10,022 nt of DNA from Ochromonadaceae sp. CCMP2298. Its lineage: Eukaryota > Sar > Synurophyceae > Ochromonadales > Ochromonadaceae. The notes under the pieces were generated by a model. The model saw only the letters and a program-made list of their open reading frames with translations. It ran no database searches and was not told where the DNA came from. Positions 1 to 10,022 of the stretch are shown one piece after another. The stretch is from assembly GCA_026770595.1 (NCBI GenBank), contig MU634818.1, positions 1-10,022 of the forward strand. Reading direction: 5' to 3'. A program made the position numbers and the translations under genes. Position 1 is the stretch's first letter; each line of letters opens with the position of its first letter.

Positions 1-5024
<5,024 letters not shown>

Positions 5025-5042
5025 CTAAAAGACTATATTTTG

Positions 5043-5061
5043 TAGATTGTTAAACAATCTA
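5043..5061. terminator. 19-nt perfect palindrome, candidate transcript-end hairpin
   Basis: TAGATTGTT, one central base, then AACAATCTA form a perfect inverted repeat in the 125-bp gap between the 152-residue gene and the collagen-like gene. As RNA it would give a stem of about 7 bp with a 5-nt loop. Mimivirus transcripts commonly end at hairpins, though usually longer ones. It could instead be an operator-like site, since it lies only 31 bp upstream of the next start codon. Its TCTA end in AT-rich surroundings also recalls the late-promoter core reported for Cafeteria roenbergensis virus. Confidence 0.45.
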
Positions 5062-5074
5062 ATCAATTAAAATT

Positions 5075-5146
5075 CACGTCATCACGTCATCACGTCATCA
5101 CGTCATCACGTCATCACTTCATCACGTCATCACGTCATCACGTCAT
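5075..5146. repeat. 8-bp tandem array, 9 copies (CACGTCAT)
   Basis: There are nine consecutive units, eight perfect and one (5115-5122) reading CACTTCAT, followed by a partial CAC. On the minus strand the unit is ATGACGTG. The stop codon of the 152-residue gene (TGA, 5140-5138) and its last residues (Met-Thr) lie within the array. The remainder forms its 3' flank and the distal upstream region of the collagen-like gene. Each junction contains an ACGT-core TGACGTGA octamer, which resembles bZIP/CRE-type sites. Whether it binds anything is unknown. Confidence 0.95.
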
Positions 5147-5596
5147 CACCGGATCGTCGTCGCTTTCATAAGTGCGTTGGTCACTGAGAACAAAAAAACG
5201 ATTGCATTCATCAAATGCTTTACAGTCTTTTATTTTCGGATATCCTGCGATTCCTTTTTTTTGGTTTAAAAAGAATTCGTGTCTCGGTATATATTGCTTA
5301 TACCCCCTAAATAAAACGTTATCGTCGACCTTGTTGAACCGGTTGTGCGTTTTGCAGAGAATAAAAATATCTGGGCAGTGGTCAACATTTTTCTCTATAC
5401 CGAAAATTCGTTGCTTGGTAGACAGCTTATTTTTTGTTGGTTTTGAATTTTTTACGCTGTTCATTATTGTGTATTGTTTCATTTGAATATAATCTGACGT
5501 GGTCAAAACAGCGTCTAAATTTGACGATTCTGGGATGGAATAAATCTTCAACACCTCGGATGTTCGTTTGTGCCGAATGTAATCGCTTTGAGACAT
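5138..5596 (-). CDS. Conserved-type giant-virus hypothetical protein, 152 aa
   Basis: This is a small basic soluble protein with no membrane segment or signal peptide. It begins with Ser-Gln-Ser-Asp-Tyr-Ile-Arg-His-Lys-Arg and has a Leu-Thr-Thr-Ser-Asp-Tyr-Ile...Lys-Gln-Tyr-Thr segment around residues 30-43. From memory, this N-terminal pattern (Asp-Tyr-Ile, Lys-Arg, then a Tyr...Lys-x-Tyr/Phe block) recurs in small proteins of mimivirus-related viruses, function unknown. The middle has Asp-His-Cys-Pro-Asp-Ile-Phe-Ile-Leu-Cys, and four cysteines are scattered (two in that stretch, two near residues 125-130). The C-terminus is acidic (Glu-Ser-Asp-Asp-Asp). The final residues and stop codon come from the 8-bp repeat array, so array growth appears to have set the end of the protein. 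The ATG lies 31 bp after the stop of the upstream virion-protein gene, with TTATATAA between them, so co-expression is plausible. Confidence 0.82.
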   Translation of the reverse strand: MSQSDYIRHKRTSEVLKIYSIPESSNLDAVLTTSDYIQMKQYTIMNSVKNSKPTKNKLSTKQRIFGIEKNVDHCPDIFILCKTHNRFNKVDDNVLFRGYKQYIPRHEFFLNQKKGIAGYPKIKDCKAFDECNRFFVLSDQRTYESDDDPVMT

Positions 5597-5627
5597 TTGT
5601 GGTTATATAATAAAAATGGTAAATTAT
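5597..5627 (-). promoter_or_regulatory. Short AT-rich intergenic leader with TATA-like TTATATAA
   Basis: The 31-bp gap upstream of the 152-residue gene contains TTATATAA on the minus strand about 7-14 bases before the ATG, preceded by a T-run. It could hold a promoter element or simply be AT-rich spacer. No AAAATTGA early motif is present. Confidence 0.3.
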
Positions 5628-8600
5628 TTATTTAGGAGCGTCATACAATTGTTCACAAACAAGCTGCATAGACCAATTCGCACCATTCAGATTGACCACA
5701 TCTCCTCGATCGTTTAAAAGTTTTATGTGCATGCGACTTATGTTCACTGGACCAAAATAAAGTCGGTCTTGGTTTTGTAAAGTACCACCCAGTTCTACAT
5801 AGACGCTTCCCGGTGTCGTTCCAGAAGTTTTTATCGGGATGAGTGCGAATATGTCTCGAATGAATGGACCATCGTTCATTTTTGGTCGTGCTCTAGATTG
5901 CGTTGATAATATTTGATTGATCGAATATAATTGCTTCCGCGTTAACAGGTTATGACCGGACCTGATTCCTGTATTTTCACTCGTTCCATCAGTTGGGTTA
6001 CACTGTTGTGAGCTCCTTGAAGCATATGACGGTAATGTAACACTGTTATCCCTTCGTGTCACTGTGACTAATCCATCATTCAAATGATTTGGGTTAAAAT
6101 CATCAATTGTGATCATAAAATAATTATACAGATTTACACAGACTGTTGTGTCACCTCGTAAAGAGGCTACCACGCGGTCTGGGTAGACAGTCTTGTCATT
6201 CGAAAAGAATGGAGAATAAACATAAAAACTTCCTGTACTAATTTGTGTTTCAGGATTGATGTACACCGTCAAGTCAGATTGTACAAGTTCATATTCGGTT
6301 TGTGTTCGGAAACCGAGAATCCAACCCAGCGTATTATCGATTGTTGCATTTTGATAACTTTTCTTTGTTTCATTGCATTTTGAAAAACTGAAAATGTCGA
6401 AAAAAACAAGACGATAATCCCGACTCGTGAAAATCTTATTGATATTCCACCTTATTTTTAAACAAGTTCTGTCCGTCAGTGATCCACCTTCTGATACGAA
6501 ATAGCTTCCTCTCGTAAACTCATTCTTGTACAGCGCGTCGTTTATGGTGCTCACTAAATTGTTATTGTTACCTGAACAATCAATAGAAATAACTATGTGG
6601 TTGTCGGTGTTAGATGTGTCTGAAATAAACACTCCTCCATTCAAATCAAACATGGGTTGCAATGTTATTATTTCGCTGACAATGCTTAGGTCCATGTTTG
6701 TCGGTTTTGTTGAAATCTGTGCGTAACCATCAACAACATACTCATTAAGCGGGTATGATGCGTTTTCTCTCACATTCAATAATGATTTCCAAACATTATT
6801 AGCATCGTCGTCAATTGGACCGTGAAATGTTAACAGGTAGTCAGCTTCTGTTAGTTCACAATCGATTTCTATTGTGAAGATGAAATTTAAACCTTTCGTT
6901 CCATGTGTGATTTCGACCTTCGATGTCTTGAAGGGGAAAACACCGCCGGCGTTGAAAGTGGTAAATGCTTTGTTGATTTCGTCTGTCACTGTGTCAACAG
7001 CTATCGCTTGCGTAGTTGGAAAAGGAGAAGTCAGAGAAAATGATACATCACCTGTACCGGTAAAATCGATGGTAAGCATGGAGCCAGAACCACCAGAACC
7101 ACCAGAACCACCAAACGTTATTTCCGAGAATGTATAAATGTATATCAAATCATCATTTGTAACAACAGATTCACACTTTACATTTTGGCCTACAAGAACC
7201 TTACTAAAACTGATTTTCGATATTGGTCCTCTAAAGTTCTGTAAGGTGTTGTCTAGGATAAAGGATTCTTTTATAAAATTTGCCGAAGTTATTGACAAAG
7301 AGAGGCCTATGTTCATGAAGAAAATATCATCTTCAGTGAAGGCACGTATGTTTCGCTTACTAAATTTCTCTTTCAGTGATGATAGTGCTGCGATTTGGTT
7401 ATTAATTTCACTTGTCAGTGACGACGCGACATAATTCTGATTAGGAATATCATACGAACTGGCAAAGTAGTCCGAAGAAAAAAAAGGATTAATGCAACTT
7501 AATCTAAAAAAACATGCGAACGATGTGAAGAAAGATATAATCTCATTCTCAGCTTTCATATTGCTTAATTCAATGACGCGTTCACCGCTTGTTGATTCTG
7601 ATGTGGGGGCAAATCCAAAAGCGCTGTCGGTCGAGTTTATTGTGTCTACCCACAATCTAGAAGATGCATTGTAAGGGAAAACTAAAGCTGTTTTGGATGT
7701 AGGTATATTCCGCACATTAAACCGATTCAATTTGACTGTCCATGATATTTTACCAGAGTCGTCGTATGTTACCACAGAACTATTGTCTATTTTCGGATTT
7801 CTTTGAAATTCCTCATTTATAGCTGATATAATGTTAGGAACAGTAATTGATGTCAAAAGTAGTTTATTAGGTAATTGTATAACGATTGACTCTATTTCTG
7901 AATAAGAAGCAGTTATCGCTCGGTCAGTGTCAAAAAAATCATTGTGTTCAAGGACGCGATTGTCATAGAAAAGACTAGTGTTTGTGTAAAGTTCGCTATT
8001 GTACTGTATTATTTTAAAGGTCCTGTTCTCTTGGGATATCTCGAAATCAATGGTCGTATCAATATGTCTATCGTTGTAGATGGTAGACAGGTTTCTGTAG
8101 TGTTTGTTTGCAAACCCCAACAGTCGCGCAATTGAGCCCGTTTCAGAGAATTTAAGTTCATAATAATGTTCGTTGTATGCCTTTTGTATGTCTGTCACAA
8201 ACGTTGTTTTACAATCCGTGTCGTTGTAAATGATTGACGTGGACCCAAAGCTCACGTCTGTAAAGGTCGCTTGCAATTCATTAATAGACTTGGATACGGC
8301 TGTATGTAACGAAGTTGCCGAATAATTTCCTGGGGGAACCAACACTTTGTACTCATGATTGGCTGTGTTTATTCCAGGAGTGCTGCTTTTTAAAAAAAAG
8401 AAATTGCCTCCATAATTGTCATCTATGGTATACCATGTGACTGGAAGCTGAATAGCATACAGCTTAATAGATACTACATTTTTTAATGTTTCAGTAAAAT
8501 TTAACATAAAATCTGTTGAAACCGAGTATTCCATGTCGCGATATTGACTATCGATACTTATAATACGTTTTATGGTTTCTCTCAAGAGTGGGTTCAATGT

Positions 8601-8993
8601 GCCTTTTGCGTGCTCTTGTTGTTTGAACAAAAGAACAGAATCCTGAACAGAATCCTGAACAGAATCCTGTAGCGCAGGAGAAGGAGAAGGAGAAGGAGAA
8701 GGGTCGTTCGTTTTCGTTTTCGTTTTCGTTTTGTTGTCGACAAAACCTTCAAAAAAATCTTCATCATCTTCTGTAGGAATGTCTTCTTCTCCCTCCTCGA
8801 TTTCAAAAAAACGTCCGTAAATGTCCACGAAAAAACGGTACAATTGTGCTCCTGTACTCGTGTTGACGTATTGGTACTTCCGGATATGTTGCACAATTTT
8901 AGCTTCTAATTCCCGTACTGAAGGATTCATTACCCCCAGAATATTATGCAACTCTTCGTCAGTGTAGGAACGTATATCATATTGGTCTTTCAT
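5628..8993 (-). CDS. Presumed minor virion protein, 1121 aa (giant-virus conserved family)
   Basis: An N-terminal helical module (residues 1-65) carries Tyr-Thr-Asp-Glu-Glu-Leu and Asn-Pro-Ser-Val-Arg-Glu-Leu-Glu-Ala-Lys-Ile, ending in Phe-Phe-Val-Asp-Ile-Tyr. An acidic, low-complexity linker (66-120) follows, with Lys-Thr, Ser-Pro and Gln-Asp-Ser-Val repeats. The core opens with Ile-Ser-Ile-Asp-Ser-Gln-Tyr-Arg (145-152) and Val-Val-Ser-Ile-Lys-Leu-Tyr-Ala (173-180), and is beta-rich. Residues 628-637 form a Gly-Gly-Ser linker. Near the C-terminus come Ile-Arg-Asp-Ile-Phe-Ala-Leu-Ile-Pro-Ile-Lys, Tyr-Phe-Gly-Pro-Val-Asn-Ile and Asn-Gly-Ala-Asn-Trp-Ser. From memory these signatures match a family conserved across mimivirus-related viruses and thought to be virion-associated (possibly DUF5757). 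A structural role is inferred; no enzymatic motif is seen. The start is the first ATG after the upstream stop, and the N-terminal module begins right there. Confidence 0.9.
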   Translation of the reverse strand: MKDQYDIRSYTDEELHNILGVMNPSVRELEAKIVQHIRKYQYVNTSTGAQLYRFFVDIYGRFFEIEEGEEDIPTEDDEDFFEGFVDNKTKTKTKTNDPSPSPSPSPALQDSVQDSVQDSVLLFKQQEHAKGTLNPLLRETIKRIISIDSQYRDMEYSVSTDFMLNFTETLKNVVSIKLYAIQLPVTWYTIDDNYGGNFFFLKSSTPGINTANHEYKVLVPPGNYSATSLHTAVSKSINELQATFTDVSFGSTSIIYNDTDCKTTFVTDIQKAYNEHYYELKFSETGSIARLLGFANKHYRNLSTIYNDRHIDTTIDFEISQENRTFKIIQYNSELYTNTSLFYDNRVLEHNDFFDTDRAITASYSEIESIVIQLPNKLLLTSITVPNIISAINEEFQRNPKIDNSSVVTYDDSGKISWTVKLNRFNVRNIPTSKTALVFPYNASSRLWVDTINSTDSAFGFAPTSESTSGERVIELSNMKAENEIISFFTSFACFFRLSCINPFFSSDYFASSYDIPNQNYVASSLTSEINNQIAALSSLKEKFSKRNIRAFTEDDIFFMNIGLSLSITSANFIKESFILDNTLQNFRGPISKISFSKVLVGQNVKCESVVTNDDLIYIYTFSEITFGGSGGSGGSGSMLTIDFTGTGDVSFSLTSPFPTTQAIAVDTVTDEINKAFTTFNAGGVFPFKTSKVEITHGTKGLNFIFTIEIDCELTEADYLLTFHGPIDDDANNVWKSLLNVRENASYPLNEYVVDGYAQISTKPTNMDLSIVSEIITLQPMFDLNGGVFISDTSNTDNHIVISIDCSGNNNNLVSTINDALYKNEFTRGSYFVSEGGSLTDRTCLKIRWNINKIFTSRDYRLVFFDIFSFSKCNETKKSYQNATIDNTLGWILGFRTQTEYELVQSDLTVYINPETQISTGSFYVYSPFFSNDKTVYPDRVVASLRGDTTVCVNLYNYFMITIDDFNPNHLNDGLVTVTRRDNSVTLPSYASRSSQQCNPTDGTSENTGIRSGHNLLTRKQLYSINQILSTQSRARPKMNDGPFIRDIFALIPIKTSGTTPGSVYVELGGTLQNQDRLYFGPVNISRMHIKLLNDRGDVVNLNGANWSMQLVCEQLYDAPK
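8640..8740. repeat. Three adjacent microsatellites encoding the linker of the virion protein
   Basis: Three unrelated short tandem arrays lie side by side: 12-bp GAACAGAATCCT units (three copies, encoding Gln-Asp-Ser-Val), 6-bp GGAGAA units (Ser-Pro) and 6-bp TCGTTT units (Lys-Thr). All unit lengths are multiples of three, so copy-number change keeps the frame. They encode a flexible linker at about residues 88-120, between the N-terminal module and the core. Confidence 0.88.
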
Positions 8994-9077
8994 TCTCTTA
9001 TTAACAAGGTGCTGTTATTCATATACTCTTATGTATAAAAAATAAAAGAACGAAATAACTAGAAATAATAATAAGAA
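8994..9077 (-). promoter_or_regulatory. AT-rich 84-bp intergenic region upstream of the virion-protein gene
   Basis: On the minus strand this gap holds a TTTCTAGTTATTT segment around 9055-9065 and a TATTTTTTATA segment around 9035-9045. A TCTA core in AT-rich sequence resembles the late-promoter motif described for Cafeteria roenbergensis virus, which would fit a structural gene. Base composition alone could produce these matches. The region also includes the 3' flank of the 179-residue gene; no hairpin was seen. Confidence 0.3.
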
Positions 9078-9617
9078 TTAACGTATTCGTGAAAACATTA
9101 AATCAATAACTTCCATCATGTTAAAATACTCATGCAATTGATACATCTTCCGAACTGGAAACTGTGTTATTCCTTGTGCGCGCTTTAGATGACCTTTCCC
9201 CTCAAAACAAAGTTTCTCGATTATATGCAAATTTTTCAAATCATCTGAACTCATTTGTTCTCTGTCAATCCTCTCGCTACCACAATAACTGTACCGATTG
9301 TAATTACCATCTTGATATACACAGTTTTCACGCGGTCTACAATTATTTGTTATAACACCAATTCCCATAATTCTGTTTGTTGTATTGTTCATTTCAAGAA
9401 CATACATGATCGAACTACGAGGAATTGACATTTTAATTCGTTGTGGGGTACTGTACGCGCAGTGCAATCGTCTTGATTGTCTAAACCTCACATTTTCATC
9501 GAAAGTCTCATTCGTAAATCGACTTGTCATGATAAATTGATTCATACTTCGTTCGAACTCTCTCTGTTTGTATGCCACAACCTGCGTATTCAATAAGATT
9601 TCAATCGTCGATGACAT
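9078..9617 (-). CDS. Conserved-type giant-virus hypothetical protein, 179 aa
   Basis: This soluble, basic protein has no signal peptide or membrane helix. Residues 1-40 look helical and polar. The central part has short hydrophobic strands (Ile-Met-Tyr-Val-Leu-Glu-Met, Gly-Ile-Gly-Val-Ile-Thr-Asn-Asn), followed by a Tyr/Asn/Arg-rich segment with Tyr-Asn-Arg-Tyr-Ser-Tyr-Cys-Gly and Arg-Ile-Asp-Arg-Glu. The C-terminal third holds a strong block: Leu-Cys-Phe-Glu-Gly-Lys-Gly-His-Leu-Lys-Arg, then Gln-Gly-Ile-Thr-Gln-Phe-Pro-Val, ending in a helix with Met-Phe-Ser-Arg-Ile-Arg. From memory this (Lys/His)-x-Lys-Arg-x-x-Gly-(Ile/Leu)-Thr-x-(Phe/Leu)-Pro pattern is shared by small proteins of mimivirus-related viruses, function unknown. 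The ATG lies at the edge of a 15-bp repeat array. No upstream in-frame ATG was seen, although the frame stays open through the array. Confidence 0.85.
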   Translation of the reverse strand: MSSTIEILLNTQVVAYKQREFERSMNQFIMTSRFTNETFDENVRFRQSRRLHCAYSTPQRIKMSIPRSSIMYVLEMNNTTNRIMGIGVITNNCRPRENCVYQDGNYNRYSYCGSERIDREQMSSDDLKNLHIIEKLCFEGKGHLKRAQGITQFPVRKMYQLHEYFNMMEVIDLMFSRIR

Positions 9618-9690
9618 GACCTTGTGTATTGTGACCTTGTGTATTGTGACCTTGTGTATTGTGACCTTGTGTATTGTGACCTTGTGTATA
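9616..9690. repeat. 15-bp tandem array, 5 copies, abutting a start codon
   Basis: There are five units of GTGACCTTGTGTATT; the first begins with A and the last ends with A. On the minus strand the unit is AATACACAAGGTCAC. The start codon of the 179-residue gene is formed at the junction where the last copy changes GGTCAC to GGTCATG. The array makes up most of that gene's leader. Being 15 bp, each unit preserves reading frame. Confidence 0.95.
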
Positions 9691-9701
9691 GCAATGCGAA
9701 A

Positions 9702-9710
9702 ACAATTTTT
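9702..9710 (-). promoter_or_regulatory. Early-promoter-like motif AAAAATTGT
   Basis: On the minus strand AAAAATTGT lies about 85 bases upstream of the ATG of the 179-residue gene. The mimivirus early-promoter consensus AAAATTGA matches at seven of eight positions, and its usual location is within about 150 bases of the start. It sits at the end of an A-rich pentamer array, so a chance match is possible. Confidence 0.4.
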
Positions 9711-9742
9711 TATTTTATTTTATTTTATTTTATTTTATTTTA
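9708..9742. repeat. TTTTA pentamer microsatellite, 7 copies
   Basis: Seven perfect TTTTA units lie immediately downstream of the RRM-like gene; its TAA stop at 9746-9744 directly borders the array. On the minus strand it reads as tandem AATAAA hexamers, the classical eukaryotic polyadenylation signal sequence. Whether this virus uses that signal is unknown. Confidence 0.93.
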
Positions 9743-9743
9743 T

Positions 9744-10022
9744 TTAATTAACTGTCGCAGGACAAATTTTTGCAACCACCAGCCAAAAATGTGGTTGGTC
9801 TTTAAAAGGTATTATTTTCAAAGTTTGTTTATTGAAGATTCGGTCTTTCCAGATTTGACAATTCGTATGTGATTCGTTCCAGTCAATCGTGAACAAAATT
9901 CGTTTATATGAGGGGTCGCATTTCAGAGGCAACATGGTTAATCGAGTAACTCGCCCAATTCCAGACTTGTTCAACGTTTCTATGATATGCGTTCTTGACA
10001 TATTTTCATTCACTTTTGGTAT
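9744..10022 (-). CDS. RRM-fold-like small protein, 5' part outside window
   Basis: The frame is open from the right window edge, so only the last 92 codons are seen. The visible part starts Ile-Pro-Lys-Val and continues with a helix (Ser-Arg-Thr-His-Ile-Ile-Glu-Thr-Leu-Asn). It then has Gly-Ile-Gly-Arg-Val-Thr-Arg-Leu, a strand (Lys-Arg-Ile-Leu-Phe-Thr-Ile-Asp-Trp) and a C-terminal Pro-His-Phe-Trp-Leu-Val. This layout (strand, helix, Gly-x-Gly-x-Val-x-Arg strand, (Val/Leu)-Phe strand with Trp, helix, ending near a Phe-Trp motif) resembles the RRM-like small proteins common in mimivirus-related viruses. Those have no established function; RNA binding is conjecture. A GTG at 10013 and an ATG at 10001 exist in frame, but the upstream residues match the expected first strand, so the true start is probably beyond the edge. 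Confidence 0.78.
   Translation of the reverse strand: MPKVNENMSRTHIIETLNKSGIGRVTRLTMLPLKCDPSYKRILFTIDWNESHTNCQIWKDRIFNKQTLKIIPFKDQPHFWLVVAKICPATVN

Noticed and set aside
5075-5146. Replication origin or telomere-like repeat
   Set aside because: An 8-bp array between two co-directional genes, with no strand switch, no AT-rich unwinding element beyond background and no terminal position, gives no support for either.
5172-8135. Plus-strand open frames of 60-104 codons opposite the 152- and 1121-residue genes
   Set aside because: They are short, have no recognisable features and lie wholly antisense to well-supported genes.
9624-9872. Plus-strand open frame with Tyr-Cys-Asp-Leu-Val repeats and a Phe/Leu-rich stretch resembling a membrane segment
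   Set aside because: It is produced by the 15-bp array and the TTTTA microsatellite and overlaps the RRM-like gene on the other strand. The hydrophobic stretch is only translated T-rich repeats.

Overview
The window looks like part of a nucleocytoplasmic large DNA virus (giant virus), most likely of the mimivirus-related order Imitervirales infecting a protist or alga. This rests on remembered protein families, since no search could be run. The evidence is a 1121-residue protein resembling a conserved giant-virus virion protein, two small proteins resembling conserved giant-virus proteins of unknown function, an RRM-fold-like protein, and a very large threonine-rich collagen-like protein. Genes are closely packed, intron-free, separated by AT-rich gaps or short tandem arrays, and all five lie on the minus strand. 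No RNA gene, CRISPR array, insertion sequence or bacterial-type ribosome binding site was seen.

Layout in the direction of transcription, right to left. At 9744-10022 is the C-terminal part of a small RRM-like protein, cut by the window edge. At 9618-9743 is an intergenic stretch with a TTTTA pentamer array, an early-promoter-like AAAAATTG and five copies of a 15-bp repeat that abut the next start codon. At 9078-9617 is a 179-residue conserved hypothetical protein. At 5628-8993 is the 1121-residue presumed minor virion protein. At 5138-5596 is a 152-residue hypothetical protein whose stop codon lies inside an array of nine 8-bp repeats. At 5013-5137 are that array, a 19-nt perfect palindrome and the leader of the last gene. 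Positions 1-5012 are one uninterrupted minus-strand reading frame of at least 1670 codons with no stop inside the window.

The 1-5012 gene is the main point of the window. It is easily missed because its 3' end is outside the window, and because its collagen codons create long Pro-Val-rich open frames on the opposite strand and Arg/Leu/Gln-rich frames in another minus-strand register. I read it codon by codon. It alternates five Gly-X-Y tracts (about 10, 14, 19, 94 and more than 240 triplets) with four globular, probably beta-rich, domains. The Y position is overwhelmingly threonine. The likely picture is a very long virion-surface fibre, next to a gene for a structural virion protein. Function is inferred; the reading frame and repeat structure are seen directly.
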